Source: Bacteroides sp.
GTDB lineage: Bacteria > Bacteroidota > Bacteroidia > Bacteroidales > Muribaculaceae
Length of the DNA: 64,000 nucleotides
Assembly: GCA_014802015.1 (NCBI GenBank)
Contig: JAAVDB010000005.1
Location: forward strand, 17,294-81,293
Reading direction: 5' to 3'
Shown: in pieces, positions 25,504 through 35,117 of the stretch
How positions within the stretch are numbered: position 1 is the first letter of the stretch
How the letters are laid out: every line of letters starts with the position of its first letter
Notes under the pieces: model-generated
What the model was told of the DNA's origin: nothing
Database searches by the model: none
Seen by the model: the letters and a program-made list of their open reading frames with translations, nothing else
Position numbers and translations under genes: made by a program

Positions 25504-28500
25504 TCACGGATCTATCTCCACAATCTCGCCTGTATCGAGATAATAAAGAAATCCCTGGACCTGCGGATAGCCGATGGAACGGAAAAAGTTCATATAGGCC
25601 CTCACCTGCTTTCTGTATTTACGAGGGTCCTGTGAACCGGATTTATAATCTATTACATGTACCTCACCCGCAGCCGTCCATACCACGCGATCGACACGCA
25701 GCAATCTACCATCGGCAGTCAGAATCTCTCGCTCAAGATAGGCCTTCTTATATCCGTCAAACCATTGCGCAGCACGCGGATCACTCACACGTCGGTCTAT
25801 GATCCCACGCATCGACTGAATGTCACCCGCTGTCAGTGTCCTTGCATCCGGCGATGATTTCAGCAACGTAAATGCACGATCCACATCTGTAGACCGGCGT
25901 ATCTGCGACATCAATTCGTGCAGGATCAGGCCTCGCTCTCGGGCCACCTCTATCCTGTTGAGACGTTGAGTGTCAATATTGGTATTCTCCCAGACAGATT
26001 CGGAGGAAGTGGATTCGTATGCCGGGAGACGGACCGATTCAGAGGGGCGCATTGCAGTCCCTTTTTCTTTCTCCTTTTCCTTTTTAACAGTCGGTGAACC
26101 TATTATCAGTCTAAGCTCATCATCAAAAGCCATACTCAGATGTTCTGATGCCTTTGCACCGTTAATACCTTCGTATATGGCACGTGCCACATTGGGGATC
26201 TCGCCCGGAGCCAAAGCTTCATTACGAATCTTCTTCGATACCTGCACTCCTACTATCAGTTCATCGACAGCACGTGTGAACGCCACATACAGCAGATTGG
26301 TCTGATCAAGCAACTGCTGACGCTTTATCACTTCATACTGCGGAGCGAAAGGTGTAGACACAAGGTCTTTGCTGACTGTTACAGGCATCATCGGAGGCAG
26401 AAGATCATCAGGCACTCCATCTATCTGCGGCAACTCAAACCATGCCGTATCACCCTTGTTGACTGTGGTAAATTCGCCGAAAGGTATATGTACGCAAGGA
26501 AATTCCAGGCCTTTGGATTTATGCACCGTGAGGATGTTAAGCGCCCGCGTGTCAGAACTGCCGGCTATTGATGTCTTGCATCCGTTATCATCCCACCATT
26601 GCAAAAACGAACGTATGTCGGCATGACCCTGACCGACGAATTTTGCAAGCAGGTCGACAAAGGCCGTGATATACACACTGTCACTCTCACGCAATGCCGG
26701 ATCAACATTTGTGGAAATTATCGACTCGACGAGCGATATCAGATCGACTCCGTGCAAAGTCTCGTTCTCAAGATAATCCCTTCCGGCGGTATCCTCACCT
26801 TCGCTACGCGCACGCATATTGTCAAGAGCAAGCCGCAGAGCCTCGTCAGGTGCATAGCCGGATGTGAACGCCTTCTCATAATCATTCAGTATACGCGCCA
26901 CTTCACGGTTGCTTTTGGAATGCCGTTCAGTGGTTATCTCGACACTGGACAACATACGCAGGCGACTGATGATATTAGTGACTGCATCCGACCCGGAGAT
27001 CAGCAACGACTTATCGGAAATAATATCAAATTCAGGGTAAGAAGGGTCAGCGCGTCTGACCTCTTCGAGATACCTTATCACCTCTTCACCTTCCCCTCCT
27101 CGCCTTACGAGTATAGCTATATCTCCGGGCTTATAACCGGACTGAAGCTGACGACGTAATTCCCGGGCCATCTGTTCGAGAGCATCCTTTTTGCTCTCCT
27201 TTCCAGCCTCATAGCAACTCAGCAATATATATCCGTGATGATCGGCATGTTTGGGTGATACCTGCTGGACGACATTGGAATATACGTCCTCAAGATCATA
27301 TTGGCGAGCCACGGATGTAAAAAGCGCGTTATTAAATCTTACGATTTCAGATGACGAGCGCCAATTGGTATTCTCGGTTATATCTTCACCCCTTACCTCT
27401 GTGCGCCCCTCCGCCCAGTCTTCGTTGTGCAGATTATGCAGGAGAGACGGGTCACTGTTACGGAAGCGGTAGATACATTGCTTCTCATCACCGATGACGA
27501 GATTGTCGTAATCGTATGCAAGACTCTCCCTTAGCAACGGTCGCATATTGGCCCACTGACTGTGGGATGTGTCCTGAAACTCGTCGATAAGATAATGATG
27601 ATACCTCACACCCAGTTTCTCATAAAGGAAAGGAGAGTCATCTCCTCCTATGATCCGCGACAGCAGAGTATTAGTATCACTGAGCAGGAGTGTGGAATTT
27701 TCACGGCGGAATCGGTCCATGAGTTCGAGCAATACGCTCAACAGACCAAGCTGATAAAGATTCTTCTTTATGACATTTAGAGTGGTGATCCGCTCGTGAC
27801 ATCTTATGATCGCGTTCATCGCCATGCCGACGGCGTCCTCGACAGCCGGGGACGTCAACCCCTTCTTACGTGCAAGCGCTTTCCACATTTTTGACGGATC
27901 CTCGGCAATCTTCGTGACCGTGGCACCGAGATCCTTCTTGCACCACCCGTTCACGCTCCATGCACTGAGTATATTGAATACGTGTGAAGTCACAAGCTCG
28001 CCGGCGCTGTCAAGAATGGTGACCGCGTCCAGAGCCTCGTTACACACACGTGCTGTCTCACGCATGATTTCCTCTGACGCACTAAATATAATCTTGCAAA
28101 ACTCCGGAAATCTCTTTTCATCCGTCAGATATTCAAGAATAGCCTTTTCATTATCCTTGAATGTATCGTCATGGATTTTTGCAATAAATTTTATCAGATT
28201 GGACTGTACATTGCCCGAGCGATTGAAGAGAGTAAACTGTGCTCCTTGGTCTATGAGACTCTTCATGTATCTCGTGATCCAGGTCTCTATCTCATGTGAC
28301 TTTTTTGACGGCTTGCCATGATTGAGTGACTGGAGCATCTGATCTACACTCATGGTTATCACAGCCTCATCGTCAAGTTCGAGGGCATAATTACTTGACA
28401 CATCCGCTTCATGCGCGAATGCACGCAGCACAGTCTGGAAGAATGAATCAATAGTCGATACGCTGAACCGGCTGAAATCATACAGCAACCCGCTCAACGC

Positions 28501-28821
28501 CTCCTTTGCCGCTACTGCAAGCCGTTCGGGCGTACAGCGAAATGTCTTACATAAATCCGACTCGTATGGGCTCTTTTCCTCCCAATCCTTTTCACATCCG
28601 GCTAATACAGCAAGTTCATGTATGATACGCGACTTCATCTCTTCGGTCGCCTTATTGGTAAAGGTCATCGCCAGCACCGTCCTGTGGCCGGAGTGAGAAC
28701 CCGGACGGTTGAGCACATACTCACCCTCCTCGGTCTTGTGACCGAGTATCAGTTTAATATATTCGCGAGCAAGGGTAAATGTCTTTCCCGATCCGGCGGA
28801 AGCTTTGTAAATATTTATCAT
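25504..28821 (-). CDS. UvrD/RecB-like helicase-nuclease (AddA-like)
   Basis: 1105 residues. A superfamily 1 helicase: Walker A at residues 7-14 (ASAGSGKT), Walker B in YLIDEFQDTSHSQW, VIGDEKQCIYRFRNSDP, and motif VI-like TNLLYVAFTRAVDELIV. The C-terminal 150 residues carry a PD-(D/E)xK nuclease of the RecB/AddA type, with the VIDYKSG motif near residue 1070. Such enzymes process double-strand ends with an AddB partner. No AddB gene is adjacent, and none is in the window. The start overlaps the end of the SUI1-like gene by 4 bases. Confidence 0.9.
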   Translation of the reverse strand: MINIYKASAGSGKTFTLAREYIKLILGHKTEEGEYVLNRPGSHSGHRTVLAMTFTNKATEEMKSRIIHELAVLAGCEKDWEEKSPYESDLCKTFRCTPERLAVAAKEALSGLLYDFSRFSVSTIDSFFQTVLRAFAHEADVSSNYALELDDEAVITMSVDQMLQSLNHGKPSKKSHEIETWITRYMKSLIDQGAQFTLFNRSGNVQSNLIKFIAKIHDDTFKDNEKAILEYLTDEKRFPEFCKIIFSASEEIMRETARVCNEALDAVTILDSAGELVTSHVFNILSAWSVNGWCKKDLGATVTKIAEDPSKMWKALARKKGLTSPAVEDAVGMAMNAIIRCHERITTLNVIKKNLYQLGLLSVLLELMDRFRRENSTLLLSDTNTLLSRIIGGDDSPFLYEKLGVRYHHYLIDEFQDTSHSQWANMRPLLRESLAYDYDNLVIGDEKQCIYRFRNSDPSLLHNLHNEDWAEGRTEVRGEDITENTNWRSSSEIVRFNNALFTSVARQYDLEDVYSNVVQQVSPKHADHHGYILLSCYEAGKESKKDALEQMARELRRQLQSGYKPGDIAILVRRGGEGEEVIRYLEEVRRADPSYPEFDIISDKSLLISGSDAVTNIISRLRMLSSVEITTERHSKSNREVARILNDYEKAFTSGYAPDEALRLALDNMRARSEGEDTAGRDYLENETLHGVDLISLVESIISTNVDPALRESDSVYITAFVDLLAKFVGQGHADIRSFLQWWDDNGCKTSIAGSSDTRALNILTVHKSKGLEFPCVHIPFGEFTTVNKGDTAWFELPQIDGVPDDLLPPMMPVTVSKDLVSTPFAPQYEVIKRQQLLDQTNLLYVAFTRAVDELIVGVQVSKKIRNEALAPGEIPNVARAIYEGINGAKASEHLSMAFDDELRLIIGSPTVKKEKEKEKGTAMRPSESVRLPAYESTSSESVWENTNIDTQRLNRIEVARERGLILHELMSQIRRSTDVDRAFTLLKSSPDARTLTAGDIQSMRGIIDRRVSDPRAAQWFDGYKKAYLEREILTADGRLLRVDRVVWTAAGEVHVIDYKSGSQDPRKYRKQVRAYMNFFRSIGYPQVQGFLYYLDTGEIVEIDP

Positions 28822-29138
28822 TTGACCTTATATCCCATATCGGAAAGAAGTCTCCTGACCTTGTCGACACACTCACCCTGTATGAGGATTTCACCACCAC
28901 GCGCAGATCCTCCAGTCCCGAGCTGTGATTTCAACCGTGCAGCAATATCAAGCAGTTCCGATTCAGGACATGTAAAACCTTCGATTATAGTTGCGGTCTT
29001 GCCCTTTCGTCCCTTCCGGTCGATAGTGACATGCAACACATCCGGCTTACGGATGTCGACCGGCTCTTCGGCTACGAACTCTTCACGGTCAAGTGTACCG
29101 TCATTTACCTTACTCGCAAGAATATCTTTCCAATCCAT
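28818..29138 (-). CDS. eIF1/SUI1-like translation factor (YciH family)
   Basis: 106 residues. The C-terminal 75 residues form the SUI1 fold: VTIDRKGRKGKTATIIEGF, LGTGGSARGGEILIQGE and the ending VRRLLSDMGYKVK. Bacterial YciH proteins are eIF1 homologues that can influence start-site selection; their physiological role is not settled. It precedes the helicase-nuclease gene with a 4-base overlap and follows a lipoprotein gene. Confidence 0.9.
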   Translation of the reverse strand: MDWKDILASKVNDGTLDREEFVAEEPVDIRKPDVLHVTIDRKGRKGKTATIIEGFTCPESELLDIAARLKSQLGTGGSARGGEILIQGECVDKVRRLLSDMGYKVK

Positions 29139-29152
29139 GATCTAATCTGAGT

Positions 29153-29620
29153 TTACATATCTCCGTATGCCGTAGAGTCAGCCTCATCGTCGGACGCATG
29201 ACTGCTGAAATCGGATATATCCGCAGGGTTGTCAATCGAATTTACCAATCCCGACAGTGACATTGCGTAACGGTCAAGGTCAACAGGCAGGTGTGAGTAG
29301 AAGTAAGCTGCTGAATCAGCATTCTGCTCAAACGCCATGCGGTAACACTTCGTAGCCTGATCAAGAGCATCAGCATCATCCGTACGGTCATAAAGCTGCA
29401 TATAAAGTATGGACAGACGCCCCAGTTCAGACGCAACCATACTACCCTGAGCCACATGCTCCCCTACCAGATCATCACATATACGGCGTGTAGCCATCAC
29501 ATCATCAGCCGCGTATGCCATCTCGGCCGATGCAACCTGCTCTGATACCGACGAATTGCCGCACGCTGCCATTACACAGCACATCAGTAGCGGAATACAA
29601 TATCTTACGATAGAATACAT
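29153..29620 (-). CDS. Predicted lipoprotein of unknown function
   Basis: 155 residues from the ATG at 29620. This start has a clear ribosome site (GGAGG, 10 bases upstream) and gives a lipobox signal peptide (LLMCCVMAACGNSS); a longer frame from 29698 would overlap the upstream gene by 50 bases. The mature part is acidic, with a helical TPR-like region (LSILYMQLYDRTDDADALDQATKCYRMAFE split over two helices). No family recognised. Confidence 0.7.
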   Translation of the reverse strand: MYSIVRYCIPLLMCCVMAACGNSSVSEQVASAEMAYAADDVMATRRICDDLVGEHVAQGSMVASELGRLSILYMQLYDRTDDADALDQATKCYRMAFEQNADSAAYFYSHLPVDLDRYAMSLSGLVNSIDNPADISDFSSHASDDEADSTAYGDM

Positions 29621-29648
29621 TGATAGATTTACCTCCGTAATATTATCA

Positions 29649-30050
29649 CTAAATAATTTTCTTGTAATAATATAGAATGCCTTCATTCTCCAGTTCAAGA
29701 CTCAGATCAGAATGCTCAACAATTTTACGCGAATATCGCTCGGGGATGTCACCTACCAGCGAAGCATCGCCGTCAACCTCTACGGATGTCTTGTCGAGCA
29801 GCATCACAAGTGAATCATTTTCGACATTCCACGTACCCCTGACGGTATACGTAATGACTCCGGGTCTGATAGCCCGGACCAGACACGACGCATCGCGGTT
29901 GAGTTCCATCACCGGAACGTTGTCCGATACTTCAGGGATTACATAGTTTCCTACGATTTCCCTGGCCTCACTGCTCAGATGGCTGCAAGACTGAATCAGC
30001 ATGGTTCCTGCCAAGATGGACAATAATCCATGTGTCCTGAATATTTTCAT
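29649..30050 (-). CDS. Predicted lipoprotein, lipocalin-like small beta protein
   Basis: 133 residues with a lipobox (AGTMLIQSCSH), so probably membrane-anchored. The mature part shows strands alternating with turns (GNYVIPE, VITYTVRGTWNVENDSLVMLL), as in lipocalin-like Bacteroidales lipoproteins. That comparison is only by pattern. It lies 40 bases downstream of nrdJ and 28 bases before the next lipoprotein start. Confidence 0.65.
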   Translation of the reverse strand: MKIFRTHGLLSILAGTMLIQSCSHLSSEAREIVGNYVIPEVSDNVPVMELNRDASCLVRAIRPGVITYTVRGTWNVENDSLVMLLDKTSVEVDGDASLVGDIPERYSRKIVEHSDLSLELENEGILYYYKKII

Positions 30051-30090
30051 AATCTGTGAAATTTGGAGAGAAACATTCAGATAATAGCGA

Positions 30091-32664
30091 TTATCCGCAA
30101 CGCGAATTACCGCAAGATGTGCATATCAGACACCCTTCCTGATAAACGAGTGTCTCCTGGCCGCAGTTAGGACATTTCTGTCCGTTAGCAACTGTACCTG
30201 ACGGCAGATAACGCTTGAGTGCGCGCTCCACACCCATTTTCCAAGTATTAATGCTTTGCGAATCGAGTTCGAGACCGTTTACAAGCTTCAGTACCTGATC
30301 TATAGGCATTCCGTATCGAAGCACTCCCGATATGAGTTTAGCGTAATTCCAATATTCAGGATTAAACTTATCAGAAAGGCCTTCGATCGTAGTCTTCAGT
30401 CCTCGTTTATTTATGAACTGGAAGTCGTAACGCTTGTTTCCGTTCTCATCGATAGCCTTTATGATCTTGCCTTTATTCACCGACTTGGGACAGAATATTC
30501 CATCTTCATCATCAGCGAGACCTGTAAAGATCTCGTAGGGACGTCCGTCTACCAGACCTACGAAAGCAATCCATTTCTCTTTATTATTCTGGAATCGCAC
30601 CACATCAGCCTCAAGCTCGGCAGGACGTTTAAGCATCAGCGGATGTGATTCGTTCAGACGCGGTGTATCCACGCTCTCGGAAGATGATTTTTTATCATCT
30701 TTCTTTTTCTTGTCATTCTCAGCAGCAATGAGCACTCCCGAACGACAGCCGTCACGATAGATAGTGCAACCCTTACAACCGGCCTTCCATGCTTCAAGAT
30801 ACAGACGGTTGACCAACTCCACATCGACGTCAGCCGGCAGATTGATCGTGACAGAAATGGAGTGATCCACCCACTTCTGCACCGCACCCTGCATTCTCAC
30901 CTTCTCAAGCCAGTCTATATCATTTGCTGTGGCTTTATAATAAGGTGACTTGGCAACAAGCGCTTCGATTTCGGCCTGTGAATAATCGTCACGCACTTCG
31001 ATACCGTTGACTTTCATCCAATCTACAAATTTGGGGTGGTACACCACGTACTCCTCAAACTTATCGCCTGATTCGTCAACATAATCTATACGAGCCTCAA
31101 CATCGTTGGCGTTGATCTTACGACGACGCTTGTAAACAGGCATAAATACCGGCTCGATACCGGAAGAAGTACGTGTCATCAGCGAAGTCGTGCCTGTAGG
31201 TGCGATCGTAAGACATGCTATGTTACGACGGCCGAACATCTCCATTTCCGATACAAGATCGGGAGCTGCTTCACGCAGTCGTGCTATATATGGATTGTTA
31301 CGCTCACGGATAGCATCATATACGTCAAATGCGCCACGCTCCTTGGCCATCTGTACTGACGAACCGAATGCCGCGATGGCGAGCGCACGATGCACATTGA
31401 CCGACATCGCTGTAGCCTCCTCAGTGCCGTAACGTAGACCAAGTGCTGCGATCATGTCACCCTCGGCTGTAGTGCCGAGACCTGTACGACGACCCTTCAG
31501 GGTCTTGGAACGAATCTTCTTCCACAGGTTGAGTTCAGTTTCCTTGACCTCGGGGGTCTCGGGATCTTTTTCGATCTTTGCTATGATGGTATCGATTTTC
31601 TCCATCTCAAGATCGATTATATCGTCCATTATACGCTGTGCCTTTGCCACATGTGACGCAAACAGTTCGTAATCAAACTCGGCCTGAGGTGTGAAAGGAT
31701 TCTTTACGTATGAATATAGATTGATAGCCACCAGACGGCAACTGTCGTAAGGGCAGAGAGGTATCTCGCCACATGGATTTGTCGAAACTGTCTGAAAACC
31801 TAAATCCGCATAACAATCGGGAACTGACTCACGGGTGATCGTATCCCAGAAGAGGACTCCCGGCTCGGCCGATTTCCAGGCATTATATACGATTTTGCTC
31901 CATAATGCCCGTGCATCGGTGTCAATGCTCACCTCGGGGTTATCACTCCACACGGGAAACCGGCGCTGATAAGTGTCACCACTCTCGACACACCGCATGA
32001 ACTCGTCATCGATTTTCACCGACACATTGGCACCGGTTATCTTGCCCTGCTCAAGTTTAGCATCGATGAAGCGCTCTGAATCGGGATGCTTGATCGAGAC
32101 AGAAAGCATCAATGCTCCTCGACGGCCATCCTGTGCCACTTCACGTGTAGAATTGGAGTAGCGTTCCATAAACGGCACAAGACCTGTCGAAGTCAGAGCT
32201 GAATTTTTAACAGGACTTCCTTTCGGGCGAAGGTCGCTGAGATCATGTCCCACACCACCGCGACGCTTCATCAGCTGTACCTGCTCCTCATCAATCTTGG
32301 CGATACCTCCGTACGAATCGGGGTGTCCGTCGAGACCGATCACAAAACAGTTGCTAAGTGAACCAACCTGATAATCATTACCGATACCTGCCATAGGACT
32401 GCCCTGTGGCACTACATAGCGGAATCTGTCGAGTAACTCCATCACTTCAGTTTCAGACATCGGATTAGGATAATTACGTTCGATACGCGCTATCTCGGAG
32501 GCTATGCGGTGGTGCATATCCTCAGGCGTACGTTCATAGATATGTCCGTCTGAATCCTTTAGCGCATACTTGCTGACCCATACGCGAGCAGCAAGCTCGT
32601 CTCCATCAAAATATTTTACCGAGGCATCATAAGCCTCATCATAGGTATATATCTTTCGTTCCAT
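30091..32664 (-). CDS. nrdJ: Adenosylcobalamin-dependent ribonucleotide reductase (class II)
   Basis: 857 residues from the ATG at 32664; a longer frame from 32760 starts upstream of the predicted transcription start and is rejected. It makes deoxyribonucleotides using a B12 radical, with or without oxygen. The key cysteines are Cys106 (LSNCFVIG) and Cys309 (redox pair) and Cys298 in NPCGE (radical). The last residues form a zinc-ribbon-like tail with four CxxC-type cysteines (CPNCGQ, CLICTSCGNSRCG). A Lys-rich linker precedes the C-terminal domain. No class I or III enzyme is in the window. Confidence 0.94.
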   Translation of the reverse strand: MERKIYTYDEAYDASVKYFDGDELAARVWVSKYALKDSDGHIYERTPEDMHHRIASEIARIERNYPNPMSETEVMELLDRFRYVVPQGSPMAGIGNDYQVGSLSNCFVIGLDGHPDSYGGIAKIDEEQVQLMKRRGGVGHDLSDLRPKGSPVKNSALTSTGLVPFMERYSNSTREVAQDGRRGALMLSVSIKHPDSERFIDAKLEQGKITGANVSVKIDDEFMRCVESGDTYQRRFPVWSDNPEVSIDTDARALWSKIVYNAWKSAEPGVLFWDTITRESVPDCYADLGFQTVSTNPCGEIPLCPYDSCRLVAINLYSYVKNPFTPQAEFDYELFASHVAKAQRIMDDIIDLEMEKIDTIIAKIEKDPETPEVKETELNLWKKIRSKTLKGRRTGLGTTAEGDMIAALGLRYGTEEATAMSVNVHRALAIAAFGSSVQMAKERGAFDVYDAIRERNNPYIARLREAAPDLVSEMEMFGRRNIACLTIAPTGTTSLMTRTSSGIEPVFMPVYKRRRKINANDVEARIDYVDESGDKFEEYVVYHPKFVDWMKVNGIEVRDDYSQAEIEALVAKSPYYKATANDIDWLEKVRMQGAVQKWVDHSISVTINLPADVDVELVNRLYLEAWKAGCKGCTIYRDGCRSGVLIAAENDKKKKDDKKSSSESVDTPRLNESHPLMLKRPAELEADVVRFQNNKEKWIAFVGLVDGRPYEIFTGLADDEDGIFCPKSVNKGKIIKAIDENGNKRYDFQFINKRGLKTTIEGLSDKFNPEYWNYAKLISGVLRYGMPIDQVLKLVNGLELDSQSINTWKMGVERALKRYLPSGTVANGQKCPNCGQETLVYQEGCLICTSCGNSRCG

Positions 32665-32757
32665 AAAATGTGTCGATTGGAATAACTCAACAGAAAAGCA
32701 TCCGTGTTGTCTGCGGTATATTACAAGGTAACTGAAATGTATCGAAGTTAGTGACTG

Positions 32758-32789
32758 CAAAGTTGACGAATTTTCCTTGATGTACCAAA
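32758..32789 (-). promoter_or_regulatory. Promoter of nrdJ
   Basis: On the minus strand TTTG (32786-32789) is followed after 20 nt by CAACTTTG (32758-32765), one base off the TAnnTTTG consensus. It is about 94 bases upstream of the ATG, leaving a leader of some 85 nt. I see no cobalamin riboswitch structure in that leader. Confidence 0.6.
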
Positions 32790-32878
32790 AAATATCGCCT
32801 CAATTTATCAACAATTGAATATTTTGTCGTAACTTGCAGTGTATTTGCGGCCCGGTCACATCCGCGCCTTCACAGATT

Positions 32879-33640
32879 ATGAAAATCACTTTCAACGACA
32901 CTTACTTTACCACCAGGCGTACCATCCGCGCCTATGACAAAGACAGAGCGGTTGACACGGCTCTCATCCGTTCACTTATAGAAGAGGCCGCACATGCGCC
33001 CAACACTGGCAACATGCAGCTTTACAGCGTGATACTCACCACAGATCCGACCGAGATTCAGGCTCTCGCTCCGGCTCATTTCTCTCAACCGGCCATAACA
33101 GGAGCCAAGGCTGTACTCACCTTCTGCATGGATCTCCACCGCTACCACTCCTGGTGCGTAAACGGAGGGGCCGAGCCCGGGCTTAACAATCTTCAGGGAT
33201 ACACATGGGCCGTCATGGACACCGCAATTTTCGCCCAACAGTTCGTCACACTTGCCGAACTTCACGGATTAGGCACATGTTATCTCGGCACTACGACCTA
33301 CAACGCTCCCATGATAGCCGAGATGCTCAGACTGCCACACGGCGTGGTGCCTCTGCTCACCGTGACTGTCGGATACCCGGCCGAGACACCGGAACTACCG
33401 GAACGGCTTGACGTAGACTGCATCCTGCACCACGGGACATACAATGACCCTTCGGCAGACCGTCTTGCAGAGCTATACGCTGAAAAAGAGAATATGGAGT
33501 CCTATCGAAAATTTGTCGCGGAAAACGGCAAGGATAACCTTGCACAAGTGTATGCTGATGTCCGCTATCCGCGTGCAGCTAACGAACATTTCTCGGCCGT
33601 GCTCAAGGAATTTCTCAAAAATCAAGGTGTAGAGATATAA
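32879..33640 (+). CDS. Nitroreductase-family flavoprotein
   Basis: 253 residues from the ATG at 32879, where the family's N-terminal RRTIRAYD motif follows; the longer frame from 32834 is not needed. FMN-binding features are RRTIR near residue 13, HAPNTGNMQLY, and GLGTCYLGT. Members reduce nitro groups, quinones or flavins with NAD(P)H. The middle shows a YTWAVMDTAIFAQQF helix typical of the NfsA-like dimers. It sits before a TetR regulator, which may or may not control it. Confidence 0.87.
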   Translation: MKITFNDTYFTTRRTIRAYDKDRAVDTALIRSLIEEAAHAPNTGNMQLYSVILTTDPTEIQALAPAHFSQPAITGAKAVLTFCMDLHRYHSWCVNGGAEPGLNNLQGYTWAVMDTAIFAQQFVTLAELHGLGTCYLGTTTYNAPMIAEMLRLPHGVVPLLTVTVGYPAETPELPERLDVDCILHHGTYNDPSADRLAELYAEKENMESYRKFVAENGKDNLAQVYADVRYPRAANEHFSAVLKEFLKNQGVEI

Positions 33641-33657
33641 GTAAGTCAAATTTTTAC

Positions 33658-33665
33658 TACCTTTG
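33658..33665 (+). promoter_or_regulatory. Predicted -7 element before the TetR gene
   Basis: TACCTTTG, 22 bases upstream of the ATG at 33688, matches the -7 consensus. No good TTTG is found 19-20 nt upstream, so support is partial. Confidence 0.5.
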
Positions 33666-33687
33666 CATCTTGAATCAACTATTTTAA

Positions 33688-34299
33688 ATGACAGCGATAG
33701 CCTCAAAAACACGTGAACGACTTCTTGACGTAGCCCGTCAGCTCTTCGCCTCCAACGGCGTGGAACGGACCACCATGAACGATATCGCCACAGCGTCCGA
33801 TAAGGGTCGGCGCACGATATATACCTACTTTAAGAACAAGAAAGAGATATATGACGCTGTCATTGAACGTGAGGCTGACGCAATCGTCAAACGGTTTCGT
33901 GACATTGTATGCTCCGACATGAAACCTGTCGAGATGCTTCAGGCATACATACGGACCAGATTCGAGGTAGTTGACGAGACCATTAAGGCATCGACCACAA
34001 GCCAGTTCATATCATACATAACACTTGACCACAAGAGGCTGGAACGTATACGCCGTCTTGCCGTCGACAAGGAACGAGGGCTATTCAAGTCAATGATCGA
34101 CAAAGGGGTAGCCGAGGGTGTATTTGACCCCACGCAGGCTGCGCTCATCCCTTCGATCCACCAGATGTTTTTTCATGGCGTGGACTCATGTCATCTGTGC
34201 GACAATTATGAAGAACTCGGCGTGAATCCGGCATCATTCCGCGAAGAGGCCGTCGAATTTTTCACACGCACTCTCGTTATACAGAAACAAGGAAATTAA
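33688..34299 (+). CDS. TetR/AcrR-family transcriptional regulator
   Basis: 203 residues. The N-terminal HTH is clear: RERLLDVARQLFASNG, TTMNDIATASDKGRRTIYTYFKNKKEIY. The rest is a helical ligand-binding domain. It lies 38 bases before fabG, and TetR proteins next to fabG often sense fatty-acyl ligands; that is an inference from context. Confidence 0.9.
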   Translation: MTAIASKTRERLLDVARQLFASNGVERTTMNDIATASDKGRRTIYTYFKNKKEIYDAVIEREADAIVKRFRDIVCSDMKPVEMLQAYIRTRFEVVDETIKASTTSQFISYITLDHKRLERIRRLAVDKERGLFKSMIDKGVAEGVFDPTQAALIPSIHQMFFHGVDSCHLCDNYEELGVNPASFREEAVEFFTRTLVIQKQGN

Positions 34300-34337
34300 C
34301 ACCAACTACAAAATAATATCATAAAACTATTCTTGAA

Positions 34338-35084
34338 ATGAAATTACTTGAAGGAAAAGTTGCACTCATCACCGGTGCATCACGAGGCATCGGCAAAGGC
34401 ATTGCTCTTAAATTCGCTTCCGAAGGTGCAGATATAGCATTCACCGATCTTTTCGATGACGAAAACATGGCTGCTACAGTCAAGGAAATCGAGGCCCTCG
34501 GCGTACGCGCCAAAGGCTATGCTTCAAACGCCGCTGACTTCGCACAGACTGAAGAAGTCGTAGCCAAAGTCAAGGAAGACTTCGGCCACATCGACGTACT
34601 CGTCAACAATGCAGGTATCACCAAGGACGGTCTCATGCTCAAGATGAGCGAAGCTCAGTGGGATGCGGTAATCGCCGTCAACCTCAAGAGCGCATTCAAT
34701 TTCATCCACGCCATCATCCCCGTCATGATGCGTCAGCGCAGCGGCTCTATCATCAACATGGCATCTGTGGTAGGTGTCCATGGCAATGCAGGACAGGCCA
34801 ACTACGCAGCATCAAAGGCCGGCCTCATCGCTCTCGCCAAGAGTATCGCTCAGGAAGTGGGTTCACGCGGCATCCGCGCTAACGCCATCGCTCCCGGATT
34901 TATCGAGACTGCCATGACCGCAGCACTGCCCGATGACGTACGTAAGGAATGGGCTCAGAAGATCCCCCTGCGTCGCGCCGGTCAGGTCGAGGACATAGCC
35001 AACGTCGCCACATTCCTTGCATCAGATATGTCAAGCTACGTATCGGGTCAGGTTATCGAGGTGGACGGTGGCATGAATATGTAA
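34338..35084 (+). CDS. fabG: 3-oxoacyl-[acyl-carrier-protein] reductase
   Basis: 248 residues, normal length. It reduces 3-oxoacyl-ACP with NADPH in fatty acid elongation. The NADP motif is GASRGIGKG (13-21), NNAG is at 90-93, and the catalytic Ser143-Tyr156-Lys160 triad lies in INMASVVGVHGNAGQANYAASKAG split over the active site. The ending GQVIEVDGGMNM is typical. It follows the TetR gene and precedes the DUF4290 gene. Confidence 0.95.
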   Translation: MKLLEGKVALITGASRGIGKGIALKFASEGADIAFTDLFDDENMAATVKEIEALGVRAKGYASNAADFAQTEEVVAKVKEDFGHIDVLVNNAGITKDGLMLKMSEAQWDAVIAVNLKSAFNFIHAIIPVMMRQRSGSIINMASVVGVHGNAGQANYAASKAGLIALAKSIAQEVGSRGIRANAIAPGFIETAMTAALPDDVRKEWAQKIPLRRAGQVEDIANVATFLASDMSSYVSGQVIEVDGGMNM

Positions 35085-35117
35085 TCACCCCCCGTAATTC
35101 CACTCTCAAATTACTGA

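Noticed and set aside
32665..32757. Cobalamin riboswitch in front of nrdJ
   Set aside because: The leader is only about 90 nt and shows no B12-box-like conserved segment or suitable helices.
32665..32760. Longer N-terminus for nrdJ
   Set aside because: The extension begins upstream of the predicted transcription start; the family N-terminus begins at 32664.
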